In this document: positions 50,121 to 60,887 of the stretch, in pieces
How positions within the stretch are numbered: the first letter of the stretch is position 1
How the letters are laid out: each line of letters starts with the position of its first letter
Assembly: GCA_964601275.1 (NCBI GenBank)
Contig: CAZRMV010000001.1
Span: 310,001-374,000 of the forward strand
Direction of reading: 5' to 3'
DNA from: JAOZPE01 sp964601275
Lineage (GTDB): Bacteria; Krumholzibacteriota; Krumholzibacteriia; JAJRXK01
Length of the DNA stretch: 64,000 bases
The notes under the pieces: model-generated
Told to the model about the DNA's origin: nothing
The model's database searches: none
What the model saw: only the letters and a program-made list of their open reading frames with translations
Program-made: the position numbers and the translations under genes

Positions 50121-50210
50121 GATCTGCTCCTCGAGCTTGGATGGGGCTGGACTCTGCGGCCGGGCGGCGGAGAAAGACCGGGCCGGGCAAGGGTCATGCG
50201 GGAAGGAGAC

Positions 50211-50240
50211 AGCCTAGATCCATTTCCCTTCCGGCGTCAA
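50211..50240 (-). promoter_or_regulatory. Promoter of the superoxide reductase-M16 operon
   Basis: TTGACG (50240-50235), 18-bp spacer, TAGGCT (50216-50211), about 90 bp before the ATG at 50120. Confidence 0.48.
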
Positions 50241-50274
50241 CGCCGACCGGCCCCGGCGTTGCGGCGGATCCGGG

Positions 50275-51321
50275 TCAACCCGGCGCCAGCTCGATCCCCA
50301 AACGACCCAGGGCCGTCTGGAACTCCGCCGGAAGGGGCGCTTCCACCGCGAAGCCCCGCGCGGGGTCGCTGAGAGAGAGTTTCGCCGCGTGGAGGAGTTG
50401 ATGGTCGAGCACGGCGAAAAGGCCGGCTGAGGCATCCCGCCGGGGATCGCCGTAGCGGGGATCCCCCACGACCGGCAGGTCCAGCGCCCGAAGGTGGGCG
50501 CGGATCTGGTGGGTTCGCCCGGTGATCGGCTCGGCCTCGAGCAGGCTGGCCTCCGTTCCGCGCGCGAGGAGTCGGAAGCGGGTGTGGGCGCCCACCCCTT
50601 CGGGCCCATCGGCCACCGGCACCATCTTCGGACGGTCACGGGGAGCGTGGGCGAGCCGTCCGAGGGGGATCCTCGTCTCCAGCTCGGCCCGGGGGGGATG
50701 CCCCCAGACCACCACCAGGTAGGACTTGTGGACGCGCCCTTCCTGCTGGGCCTGCCGGAAGGCGTCCTGGGCGGACGCGGTCAGGGTCACCGTGACCGCC
50801 CCGGTGGTGCCCTCGTCCAGGCGGTGGGGAGCGGCCGGCCGGGCGTCGCCGCGGGCGACCGCTTCGGCATAGCGGAGCTGGGCCCAGTGGAGGAGACCGG
50901 GCCATCCACCTTCTCCGTGATCGCAGGCAACGTGGGCTGGCTTGTCGACCACCACGAGTTCGGTTCCCTCGTGCAGGATCCGCGGGCTGGGTCCGCGATA
51001 GGATGGGAGCGGGCGGTCGTCTCCCGCGGGTCCCTTCCCGGGCGGGGCCGGCGCGCCGGGTCGCGCGGGCCCTTTCCCCGGAGGAACCGACGGGTCCTTC
51101 CGCACCGGGTTCTTCCGGTGGTGGGCCACCACCAGGTCGCCCGGTTCCAAGCGTATCGATCCTCGACCCCGGAGGCCGTTCACCTTCACGTCGCCTTTGC
51201 GAAGCATCCGTTGGATCCGGGAGGAGGGCAGGCCTCCCAGCTCTTCACCCAGCCGGGACTGGAGAAAGCGATCGAGCCGCCGTCCCGCGTCTGCCGCGCC
51301 CACTGTCCATTCGAACCGCAT
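50275..51321 (-). CDS. RluA-family pseudouridine synthase with S4 domain
   Basis: A 348-residue enzyme. An S4 RNA-binding domain occupies about residues 10-70 (RRLDRFLQSRL, RKGDVKVNG). The catalytic motif is HRLDEGTTG with the aspartate nucleophile, followed by HKSYLVVVWG and ITGRTHQIRAHL. It isomerises uridines in rRNA or tRNA. Residues 75-105 form a Pro/Gly/Lys-rich linker (PPGKGPARPG type) longer than usual. GGGAGG precedes ATG 51321. Confidence 0.9.
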   Translation of the reverse strand: MRFEWTVGAADAGRRLDRFLQSRLGEELGGLPSSRIQRMLRKGDVKVNGLRGRGSIRLEPGDLVVAHHRKNPVRKDPSVPPGKGPARPGAPAPPGKGPAGDDRPLPSYRGPSPRILHEGTELVVVDKPAHVACDHGEGGWPGLLHWAQLRYAEAVARGDARPAAPHRLDEGTTGAVTVTLTASAQDAFRQAQQEGRVHKSYLVVVWGHPPRAELETRIPLGRLAHAPRDRPKMVPVADGPEGVGAHTRFRLLARGTEASLLEAEPITGRTHQIRAHLRALDLPVVGDPRYGDPRRDASAGLFAVLDHQLLHAAKLSLSDPARGFAVEAPLPAEFQTALGRLGIELAPG

Positions 51322-51357
51322 GATCCTCCCTGAAGCCGCGGGAACGCGCCGCCTTCC

Positions 51358-51387
51358 TTGACCCATGGGCCCTCGAGTCTCCATAAT
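51358..51387 (+). promoter_or_regulatory. Promoter of the radical SAM gene
   Basis: TTGACC (51358-51363), 18-bp spacer, CATAAT (51382-51387). The -10 lies inside an 11-bp palindrome TCCATAATGGA (51380-51390), which could be a small operator or chance. Confidence 0.48.
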
Positions 51388-51476
51388 GGACCAAAGACCC
51401 GCCGCCCGCGATGGGCCAGTGCCGATGCGGCTGTTTCCCTGCCCCCTCTCGCCCGCCCCTCTCCCTGGAGGCTCCC

Positions 51477-52748
51477 GTGCGTCTGGATCCGAAGACGAAC
51501 CCCTCGTACCTCAAGCTGGACCTCTACTGCAAAGGGGCGCGGATCGACGAGAGTTGTTTCGTGGAAGAGTCCGGCGGGCGGCCGATCCTCCGCACGCGCG
51601 CCGGGCTGGGCAGTGGCCTCGAGCTGATCCTCCCCGCCGGGATGTGGACCAATGTTCCGGTCACCGAGGACTTCACCCGCCGCTCGCCCTATCTCATCCG
51701 GATGGAGAAGGGCTCCTTGATCCTGGAACGTGACGGGGAGTTCATCTGCCGTCCCAAGCTCTCGCCCAAACCGCAGTGGTACGAACGCGAGACCACCACC
51801 GGCCGGAAGATGCGCCAGGTGGGCAGTCTCCAGGGAACCTATCTCGGTATCTATCCCGGGAAGGTCTGCGAGTACTGGACCCGCGACACCAAGGTGAACT
51901 GCCATTTCTGCAGCGTGGGACTGAACCTCGGGCACGATGATGCCGACGAGAAGAACGTCGGAGAGGTGATGCAGGTGGTCCGCGCCGCGGTCCTGGAGAG
52001 TGGCGTCACCTACGTCGACTTCAACACCGGCCACTACGAAGGCGAAACCTACCTCGATCTGCTCGAGCCCTACATCGAAGCCATCAAGAAGGAGACGGGG
52101 CTCTTGATCGGCATCCAGACCCCGCCCCATTCCGACCTGAGCCGGTATGACCGGTTGAAGAAGCTGGGGGTCAACCGGGTCAGCTTCTGTTTCGAACTCT
52201 TCAATCGCGAGCGCTTCATCGAGGTGTGCCCGGGAAAGCATTCCCAGTACGGCCTCGACCGCTACCTCGAGGCCATCCGGTATTGCGCCGGGTTGGGACG
52301 CGAGGAGAGCTCCTTGCTCGATCCCTGGGTGACCAACGGGGAGATCATCGCCGGCCTGGAGGATCCGAAGGACAGCATCGCCGCCATCGACTGGATCACC
52401 GAACAGGGGGCCATTCCCACCGTCTGCGTCTTCCGTCCGCTGGCCGGTACCGACTACGCCGGGGTGGACGTGCCCGACACCGAGGAGATGGTCCCGGTCT
52501 TCGCCCGCCTCTACGACCGCTGCATGGAGAAGGGACTGCCCATCGGGGTGGCGCCCAACATCCACGTGAGCCTGGTGATGTTGCCCGAAGAGTGCGAAGG
52601 ACTGAGCCAGCGTCCGAAGGCCCATTTCGGCCATCGCATGAAACTGAAGGCGATGCACTCGGTCTTCTCCGCCGCCTACTATGCCCGCCTGGAACGGGCC
52701 AAGCGCGAACTGCGCCGAAGGGTCGAGGCGGGGGAGGTGGTGGCCTAG
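51477..52748 (+). CDS. Uncharacterised radical SAM enzyme with unusual cysteine spacing
   Basis: A 423-residue protein. The cluster-binding region reads GKVCEYWTRDTKVNCHFCSVG: Cys131, Cys142, Cys145, i.e. C-x10-C-x2-C instead of C-x3-C-x2-C. Downstream blocks fit a radical SAM barrel (YVDFNTGHYEGETYLDLLEPY, LLIGIQTPPHSDL, NRVSFCFELFNRERF, CVFRPLAGTDY). The N-terminal 110 residues form a beta-rich domain. I do not recognise the pathway. The start is GTG 51477 with TGGAGG 6 nt upstream. Its TAG shares CTAG with the converging small zinc-ribbon gene. Confidence 0.8.
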   Translation: MRLDPKTNPSYLKLDLYCKGARIDESCFVEESGGRPILRTRAGLGSGLELILPAGMWTNVPVTEDFTRRSPYLIRMEKGSLILERDGEFICRPKLSPKPQWYERETTTGRKMRQVGSLQGTYLGIYPGKVCEYWTRDTKVNCHFCSVGLNLGHDDADEKNVGEVMQVVRAAVLESGVTYVDFNTGHYEGETYLDLLEPYIEAIKKETGLLIGIQTPPHSDLSRYDRLKKLGVNRVSFCFELFNRERFIEVCPGKHSQYGLDRYLEAIRYCAGLGREESSLLDPWVTNGEIIAGLEDPKDSIAAIDWITEQGAIPTVCVFRPLAGTDYAGVDVPDTEEMVPVFARLYDRCMEKGLPIGVAPNIHVSLVMLPEECEGLSQRPKAHFGHRMKLKAMHSVFSAAYYARLERAKRELRRRVEAGEVVA

Positions 52749-52945
52749 TCTCGCCTTGGCGGGGGGTCTTCCCGGTAGAGACGCCGCAATTCCGCCGCCG
52801 GCAGCGCGGCGTGTTCCGGTTCCACCTCCAGGAGGACGATTCCATCCCCACCGCACTGCGGGCAGTCCGGCTGTGGCCGATCGTCGTCGGGACACCGGAG
52901 GCAGGGGAGGGAGACGCTCACCCGGCGGGTCGCGTCAGCGCTCAA
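52745..52945 (-). CDS. Small zinc-ribbon protein downstream of the ALDH7-type gene
   Basis: A 66-residue protein with two cysteine pairs, CLRC and CPQC, separated by about 11 residues, then GGDGIVLLEVEPEHAALP. The layout suggests one zinc ribbon. I chose TTG 52945, which has GGAAGC 8 nt upstream and lies 29 bp after the dehydrogenase stop. A longer frame starting at 53065 would overlap that gene. It is probably co-transcribed with the dehydrogenase; function unknown. Confidence 0.55.
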   Translation of the reverse strand: MSADATRRVSVSLPCLRCPDDDRPQPDCPQCGGDGIVLLEVEPEHAALPAAELRRLYREDPPPRRD

Positions 52946-52974
52946 TGCAGCTTCCTTTCCGCCGAGGGGCGCGA

Positions 52975-54492
52975 TCAGTCGATCTCGAACTTCACTCCCT
53001 GGGCCAGCGGCAGATCGTGACTGTAGTTGATCGTACAGGTCTGGCGCCGCATGTAGTTCTTCCACGCGTCGCTTCCCGCCTCGCGTCCGCCCCCGGTGTC
53101 CTTCTCGCCGCCGAAGGCGCCGCCGATCTCGGCTCCGCTGGTGCCGATGTTGATGTTGGCGATGCCGCAGTCAGAGCCGGCGGGACTGAGGAAGGTCTCG
53201 GCGGAGTGGAGGTTCGTGGTGAACATGGCCGACGACAGGCCCTGGTCCACATCGTTCTGCATGTGGATGGCTTCTTCGAGGGTCTCGAACTCGAAGACGT
53301 AGAGGATCGGGGCGAAGGTCTCCTCCCGGGTGATCTTCATCCCGTGACGGGCCTTGACGATGGTGGGTTCCACGAAGAAACCCTTTCGATCGATCCGTTT
53401 TCCCCCGGTGAGGATCTCCGCTCCCTCGGCCTTGGCTTCCTCGAGCGCGGCCATCATGTCCTCGACCGCACCTTCGTCGATCAAAGGGCCCATGAGGGTG
53501 TCGGGATCGAGGGGATCGCCGATGCTGATCGACTCGTAGGCCTTGACGAGCCGGCGGGTGAATTCTTCCGAGATGCTCTTGTGGAGGAAGATCCGCCGGG
53601 TCGAGGTGCAGCGCTGCCCCGCGGTGCCCACCGCGCCGAAGGCGATGGCGCGCAGGGCCATGTCCAGGTCGGCGTCCTCGGTGACGATGATCGCGTTGTT
53701 GCCCCCCAGTTCGAGCAGGCTGCGGCCGAGACGCTGGGCCACCACCGAACCGATGCGGCGTCCCATGCGGCAGCTCCCGGTCGCGCTGATCAAGGGAACC
53801 CTCCGGTCGTTGATGAGCCGCTCACCGACCTCTGAACCCCGGCCGACCACCAGGTTGAACACCCCCTGCACGTCGTTGGCCTTCATCACCCGGTCGCAGA
53901 TGTGCTGGACCGTGATGGCGCACAGGGGAGTCTTCGAGGAGGGCTTCCAGATCATCGTGTCGCCGCAGACGGCCGCGATCATGGCGTTCCAGGCCCATAC
54001 CGCGACGGGGAAGTTGAAGGCGGTGACGATTCCCACCGGACCCAGGGGGTGCCACTGCTCGTACATGCGGTGCAAGGGGCGCTCGCTGTGCATGCTCAGG
54101 CCATAGAGCTGGCGCGACAACCCCACCGCGAAATCGGCGATGTCGATGGCCTCCTGGACCTCGCCTTCTCCCTCGCTGAGGATCTTGCCCATCTCGAAGG
54201 AGATGAGTTGCCCCAAGGGCCTCTTGTACTTGCGGAGTTCCTCTCCCAACTGCCGCACGATCTCGCCGCGCTTGGGAGCCGGCACCATGCGCCAACTCGC
54301 GAAGCGCTGCTGGGCGGCCTGCACGACCGTTTCGTAATCGTTCTCGTCTGCCTGCAGCACCTTGCCCACCGGCTTCTCCTCGGTGGGGGAGATGCTGGTG
54401 AGTTCCCCGCCGCCGGGGTGTTCGATCCAACCGTTGCCGTAGGCTCCGGAGTTCACGCCGGAGAGACCGAGTTCCTTGAGAAAGTCGCGCAT
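52975..54492 (-). CDS. ALDH7-type aldehyde dehydrogenase (aminoadipate semialdehyde dehydrogenase-like)
   Basis: A 505-residue aldehyde dehydrogenase. ELGGNNAIIV holds the general-base glutamate and GTAGQRCTSTRR the nucleophilic cysteine. TAFNFPVAVWAWN and ISATGSCRMGRRI bind NAD. SGVNSGAYGNGWIE at the N-terminus and the C-terminal GGEKDTGGGREAGSDAWKNYMRR are typical of the ALDH7/alpha-aminoadipic semialdehyde group, active in lysine degradation or betaine-aldehyde-like oxidation. The ATG at 54492 follows GGAGAA. Confidence 0.9.
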   Translation of the reverse strand: MRDFLKELGLSGVNSGAYGNGWIEHPGGGELTSISPTEEKPVGKVLQADENDYETVVQAAQQRFASWRMVPAPKRGEIVRQLGEELRKYKRPLGQLISFEMGKILSEGEGEVQEAIDIADFAVGLSRQLYGLSMHSERPLHRMYEQWHPLGPVGIVTAFNFPVAVWAWNAMIAAVCGDTMIWKPSSKTPLCAITVQHICDRVMKANDVQGVFNLVVGRGSEVGERLINDRRVPLISATGSCRMGRRIGSVVAQRLGRSLLELGGNNAIIVTEDADLDMALRAIAFGAVGTAGQRCTSTRRIFLHKSISEEFTRRLVKAYESISIGDPLDPDTLMGPLIDEGAVEDMMAALEEAKAEGAEILTGGKRIDRKGFFVEPTIVKARHGMKITREETFAPILYVFEFETLEEAIHMQNDVDQGLSSAMFTTNLHSAETFLSPAGSDCGIANINIGTSGAEIGGAFGGEKDTGGGREAGSDAWKNYMRRQTCTINYSHDLPLAQGVKFEID

Positions 54493-54576
54493 CGAAGGGT
54501 TCTCCTCGAATCGAAGACCAGGTGGGAGAAGAAGAAAAGCGGGGGAAGGCCTCCGGGTGGGAGCCTGCCGGTGCCC

Positions 54577-54585
54577 AAGATAGCA
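54577..54585 (-). promoter_or_regulatory. Extended -10 promoter of the ALDH7-type gene
   Basis: TGCTATCTT, 84 bp upstream of the ATG at 54492; no good -35. Confidence 0.4.
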
Positions 54586-54682
54586 CACCGGACCGCCGGG
54601 AAAAAGCGGAGGGCGAAATGAAGAAGGGCTTCCCGGCCGGTCCGCGCCTCTTCGCCCGGTGGGGGGAGGGGGGGAACGAGGT

Positions 54683-55048
54683 GCGGCCCGACTCCGGGAG
54701 GAGAGTCGGGCCGCGGCGGCAGCACTCGCGTGTCACGGCAGCACGCGAATGCCCGGGGAAGAAAGACTCGGGGCCCCCGGTTCGACGGCGGCGAAGGCGC
54801 GTGGAGCGTCGCCCCCGTTGGGTCTGAGGAGGTACCAGCCGAGTCTCACCCCGGGAATCCGGGTGCGAAGCTCAGGCCGTTCGCCGAAACCTCCGGATCG
54901 AGGGCCCCGCACTCCACCCGTCGCAACGGGGGGAGTGGAAGCGGAGGAACCGCCCCCGGCGCAGGCGCTTTCGTTCCTCTGACCGGGAAGGCAGCAAGCC
55001 CCGTGCACAGTTTCCGGACCGAGTCCGCACGAGGGGTCCGATGACCCC
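54683..55048. other. Hairpin-rich divergent intergenic region; candidate structured RNA
   Basis: The gap 54493-55193 has no credible gene. It holds several inverted repeats: 54683-54714 (12-bp perfect stem, 8-nt loop), 54726-54748 (7 bp), 54847-54865 (5 + 2 bp), 54910-54937 (6 + 5 bp around one mismatch, CGCA loop), 54944-54979 (7 + 4 bp), 55015-55027 (5 bp) and 55033-55048 (6 bp, CGAT loop). The first and fourth are well beyond what GC content alone predicts. I match it to no known RNA class; strand unknown. Confidence 0.4.
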
Positions 55049-55193
55049 AGCGCGGGGCAGCTTGGCTGGCCGCTCTCCCACCGGCCGGGTCGGGGGCCGG
55101 GCTTTCCCGCCGCGGCCCAGCTTTCCCCGGGGGGGAGCGGCGGAATCGCGGGGGTCTCAGTATCTTGGCCCGATCCACTCCCCGGGAAACCAC

Positions 55194-57392
<2,199 letters not shown>

Positions 57393-57442
57393 GCTGCACC
57401 GGTCCGTGGAATCGTCCTTTCCTGAAGGTCTTCGAGGTGTCG

Positions 57443-58609
57443 ATGCCGATGTTTGTTCTTTCCCCCGTTCTCTTGCACCGGGCCGGTTCGCGGCCGGCGG
57501 TCACCACCTTTCTTCTCTCCCTGGTCGTCCTGATGGTGATCGCGTCATGGCCGGTCTCCACCCGCGCCGGCGATGGGCGGCCGCGCTTCGACCCCTCGAT
57601 CCGCAACGCGCGGTTGTTGACCCAGAATCCCGATACCATCTTTCCCTGGGACAACGCCGAGGCGTACTTCTCGCCGGACGGCAAGAGCCTGATCTTCCAG
57701 TCGAGCCGTGACGGGCGTCCTTGTGACGCGATCTACCGGATGGACCTGTCGGGCCAGAACCTCGAGATGATCTCCAGCGGAGAGGGACGCTGCACCTGTT
57801 CCTACTATTCCCCCGATGGAAAGTGGATCGTCTACGCGAGCACGCATCTTTCCGGCGACGAGTGTCCCGCCCGGCCCTCCATGAAGGAGGGATACACCTG
57901 GCCGATCTACGACAGCTACGAGATCTTCAAGGTTCCGGTGGGAGGGGGCCCTCTGGTGCAGCTCACCCACCAGCCGGGGTACGACGCCGAGGCGGTGTAT
58001 CGCCCCGACGGCAAGAAGATCCTCTTCACCAGCACCCGCGACGGCGATCTGGAACTCTACGACATGAACCCCGACGGAAGCGGGGTGCGGCGACTCACCC
58101 ACGCTCCCGGATACGACGGCGGGGCCTTCTACACCCAGGACAGCCGCTGGATCGTGTTCCGGGCCCGCCATCCCCAGGGCGAGGAACTGGCCGACTATCG
58201 GCGTCTGTTGGCGAAGGGACTGGTGCGTCCGAATCGTCTCGACCTGTACATCATGGACCGGGACGGCGGAAACCTGCGGCGCATCACGAGCAGCGGGGAC
58301 CAGGGGGTCACCAATTGGGCCCCCTACCCCCACCCGGATGGGAAACGGATCGTCTTCGCGAGCAATCGGGACGATTTCGACCAGACCGTTCCGGGCCAGT
58401 ATGGTTACAATTTCGAGCTCTACCTCATCGGTATCGATGGTCGAGGTCTGCGCCGGCTGACCTTCCACCGGGGTTTCGACGGCTTTCCCATGTTCTCGCC
58501 CGACGGAAAGCGCTTGGTGTGGTGCGGAAACTACGCGCCCCGCCGCCCCCACGATACCGATGTGATCCTCGCCGACTGGGTGGAAACGGGCGCATCAGGG
58601 GGAAAATGA
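57443..58609 (+). CDS. Exported TolB-like PD40 beta-propeller protein
   Basis: A 388-residue protein with a signal peptide (about 20-45). At least five PD40 repeats are seen: YFSPDGKSLIFQSSRDG, YYSPDGKWIVYAS, YRPDGKKILFTSTRDGD, HPDGKRIVFASNRDDF, FSPDGKRLVWCGNY. Such propellers sit in the periplasm and bind proteins or peptides, as TolB does with Pal. No catalytic domain is attached. It begins 50 bp after the YyaL-type gene. GAGGTG precedes ATG 57443. Confidence 0.85.
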   Translation: MPMFVLSPVLLHRAGSRPAVTTFLLSLVVLMVIASWPVSTRAGDGRPRFDPSIRNARLLTQNPDTIFPWDNAEAYFSPDGKSLIFQSSRDGRPCDAIYRMDLSGQNLEMISSGEGRCTCSYYSPDGKWIVYASTHLSGDECPARPSMKEGYTWPIYDSYEIFKVPVGGGPLVQLTHQPGYDAEAVYRPDGKKILFTSTRDGDLELYDMNPDGSGVRRLTHAPGYDGGAFYTQDSRWIVFRARHPQGEELADYRRLLAKGLVRPNRLDLYIMDRDGGNLRRITSSGDQGVTNWAPYPHPDGKRIVFASNRDDFDQTVPGQYGYNFELYLIGIDGRGLRRLTFHRGFDGFPMFSPDGKRLVWCGNYAPRRPHDTDVILADWVETGASGGK

Positions 58610-58668
58610 GCCCTTCCGGTCGACGATTCCGGCACAAGGATTGCCTTGGATCGAGGGGGGCGGCCCCT

Positions 58669-58685
58669 TGACGACCCTGTCGTCA
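58669..58685. promoter_or_regulatory. Perfect palindrome upstream of the tandem MDR genes
   Basis: TGACGACCCTGTCGTCA: 7-bp perfect arms around CCT, 51 bp upstream of the ATG at 58736 and overlapping a TTGACG hexamer (58668-58673). It could be an operator for a dimeric regulator or a short hairpin. No regulator gene is adjacent. Confidence 0.45.
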
Positions 58686-58735
58686 GGATCTCCCGAGGGA
58701 CCCCCGGTGCGACAGGCCCCACTTCCGGAGTATCC

Positions 58736-59836
58736 ATGATGACTCCCCACGAGGAGATTCCCAGCGTGACCTCCCCGGCCTCTCCGGGACGTCAACGCTT
58801 GCGTACCATGCAGGCGATGGTCCTGGACCCGCAACCTCGACTGGCCGCGGTCCGGCGTCCCCACCCGGACGAGGGCGAGGCGCTGGTGAAGGTGCGCCTG
58901 TGCGCGATCGCCCGGAGTGATCTCGATCTCGCGCGGGGTCATCGGCCGGTAGCGCATCATCCCTACATCATGGGTCATGAATTCGTGGGCGAGGTGGTGG
59001 AGGCCACCACCGAAGCCGGGGCGAGCTGGGTGGCAAAACGGGTGATCGCCTACCTCAATCCGCCGTGTCACCGATGCCTTTCCTGCCAGAACGGTCGGAC
59101 CTGGCTCTGTGAAACGGGAATGACCCGCGCCCTGGGCATGGGGGTGGTGGACGGCGCCCTGGCCGAGTGGGTCGTCGTTCCGGAAAGCTCGTTGGTGGAG
59201 GTTCCCGAGCAGGTGGACGACCAGGAAGCGGTCTTCGCCCACCCGCTCGCCAGTGCCCTGGAGGCCGCCGGCTGGGTCAATGGTCCGCCTCCCCAGCGCG
59301 TGCTGATCGTCGGAGACGGGAAACTGGGTCTGCTCACCACCCTGGTGTTCCACGCTGCCGGGCACACCGTGAGTGTGTTGGGGCGTCACCCCTCACGTCG
59401 CGAACTCCTGTGGCGCAGTGGAATCTCCTTCAGCGGCGTCCGCCGGGCGGGCGAAGAGGGCGAGGGTCTTTCCGGGGCCAAGGTGGTGAAGGAATCGCAC
59501 AGCCTGGTCATCGATTGCTCGGGCCATCCCTCGGGACTGGAATTGGCCGTCGATGCGGTGCGACCCCGGGGAAGGATCGTGTTGATGAGCCGCTATTCCG
59601 AAGAGGAAGGCTTCGACCTCCGTTTTGTCACCGAGAAGGAGATCGACCTGGTGGGAGTTCGGGGAGGGCGCCTCGACCGCAGCCTCGAGTATCTCCTGCG
59701 CAAGCGGATCGACATCCTCCCGCTGGGTGCCGCGACCTATCCGCTCCTGGATGGGATGGCCGCCTTCGACCAGGCCTCCACCCGGGGGGCGCTCAAGGTC
59801 TTCGTCCGACCGTCTCCGGGGGGTGGGTCGTCGTGA
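58736..59836 (+). CDS. Medium-chain dehydrogenase/reductase, first of a tandem pair
   Basis: A 366-residue zinc-type alcohol dehydrogenase homologue. The structural zinc lobe is intact (PPCHRCLSCQNGRTWLC, Cx2Cx2Cx7C) and YIMGHEFVGEVVE keeps the catalytic-site His-Glu. The usual catalytic cysteine (I-C-x-S/T-D) is replaced by alanine in AIARSD, although a cysteine lies three residues earlier. The NAD(P) loop is VGDGKLGLL. CGGAG precedes ATG 58736. Its TGA overlaps the second gene's GTG. Substrate unknown. Confidence 0.83.
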   Translation: MMTPHEEIPSVTSPASPGRQRLRTMQAMVLDPQPRLAAVRRPHPDEGEALVKVRLCAIARSDLDLARGHRPVAHHPYIMGHEFVGEVVEATTEAGASWVAKRVIAYLNPPCHRCLSCQNGRTWLCETGMTRALGMGVVDGALAEWVVVPESSLVEVPEQVDDQEAVFAHPLASALEAAGWVNGPPPQRVLIVGDGKLGLLTTLVFHAAGHTVSVLGRHPSRRELLWRSGISFSGVRRAGEEGEGLSGAKVVKESHSLVIDCSGHPSGLELAVDAVRPRGRIVLMSRYSEEEGFDLRFVTEKEIDLVGVRGGRLDRSLEYLLRKRIDILPLGAATYPLLDGMAAFDQASTRGALKVFVRPSPGGGSS

Positions 59837-60843
59837 AGGCCCTGATGATGGATCGTACGCTGCAGGTGGTGGAGATCCCCACCCCGGGATCGGCGGAGGG
59901 GTACCTGCGGGTCCGCGTCCTGGTGGGACTGATCAGTGGTCTCGATGTCGACATCGAAGCGGGCCGCCGCCCCTATTCCGGCATTCCCGGAACCTCCTTC
60001 GTGGGAGTGGTCGAGGATGCCCGTGACCCGGAGGATCGGCGCCTGTTGGGAAAGCGAGTGGTGGTCCGGGCGATCTACGGCTGCGGAATCTGCGACGCGT
60101 GCCGGACCGGCTTCGAGGATCGTTGCCGCGACCGGATCCGGCCGGGGCTGTACGGTGCGGGCGGAGGACACGTCGAGTATGTCAGCCTGCCGTCCCGGGC
60201 GGTGGTGGTGGTCCCCGATGCGGTCAGCGACGAAGCCGCGGTCCTGGCTCCGTCGGTGGCCGCGATCTACGAAGCGATCAGCCGGGGAAACCTGCCCCAC
60301 TGGACCAATGTCCTGGTGATCGGCGACGGGGGAATGGGGATGCTCACCGCGCTCTCCCTTGCGTCGGCCGGCTACACCGTGACCCTGCGGGGCAAGCACG
60401 GAGATCGCTTCGACATCCTCCGGCGGCATGGCATCCATTTCAACCTGGCGACCGAAGAAGACGAACTGATCGGAGCGAGACCCGGGCGTTTCGGCCCGGC
60501 ACTGGCCAGCTATCCCTTCGTCTTCGAGGCGACCGGGAAGGCCAGCGGGTGGGACGCCGCCCTGCGCCTGGTGAGTCCGGGAGGGACGGTCTATGAGCTG
60601 AGTTCCTTCCAGGACCGGGTTCCCCGCCGCCTGACCGCGGTCTTCGATCGGAACATCCGGGTGCTGGGCCTGCGCCAGGGGCCTCTCGAACCTGTCCTGA
60701 GCATCTTCGCTGCCGGGCTCTTCGACCCCACGGAGGTGGTGGGGCCGAGCTATTTGCTGGACGAAGGGCCTCAGGCCTACGCCAACGTGCGCACCCACCG
60801 GGACCGCCTGGCCCTGCTGCGGGTCTCCCACCTGGAGGATTGA
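59833..60843 (+). CDS. Medium-chain dehydrogenase/reductase, second of the pair, catalytic zinc site lost
   Basis: A 336-residue MDR protein. The structural zinc lobe remains (YGCGICDACRTGFEDRC, Cx2Cx2Cx7C), but the catalytic ligands are gone: ISGLD where I-C-G-x-D is expected and GTSFVGVVE where GHE is expected. The cofactor loop IGDGGMGML is kept. It starts with GTG 59833 in a 4-nt overlap (GTGA) with the first gene, so the two should be made together and may form a heteromer. Confidence 0.82.
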   Translation: MKALMMDRTLQVVEIPTPGSAEGYLRVRVLVGLISGLDVDIEAGRRPYSGIPGTSFVGVVEDARDPEDRRLLGKRVVVRAIYGCGICDACRTGFEDRCRDRIRPGLYGAGGGHVEYVSLPSRAVVVVPDAVSDEAAVLAPSVAAIYEAISRGNLPHWTNVLVIGDGGMGMLTALSLASAGYTVTLRGKHGDRFDILRRHGIHFNLATEEDELIGARPGRFGPALASYPFVFEATGKASGWDAALRLVSPGGTVYELSSFQDRVPRRLTAVFDRNIRVLGLRQGPLEPVLSIFAAGLFDPTEVVGPSYLLDEGPQAYANVRTHRDRLALLRVSHLED

Positions 60844-60887
60844 GGCCGGCCCTGCGACCGGGCCGGTGATCTCCTTCGCCGCTTCGT

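Noticed and set aside
51380..51390. TCCATAATGGA palindrome as an operator
   Set aside because: Only 5-bp arms and it coincides with a -10 element, so chance is a sufficient explanation; noted under the promoter only.
54985..54996. GGGAAGGCAGCA resembles the apical motif of SRP (4.5S) RNA
   Set aside because: The closing stem has a mismatch and a five-base loop, and the flanking sequences do not pair as SRP helix 8 requires.
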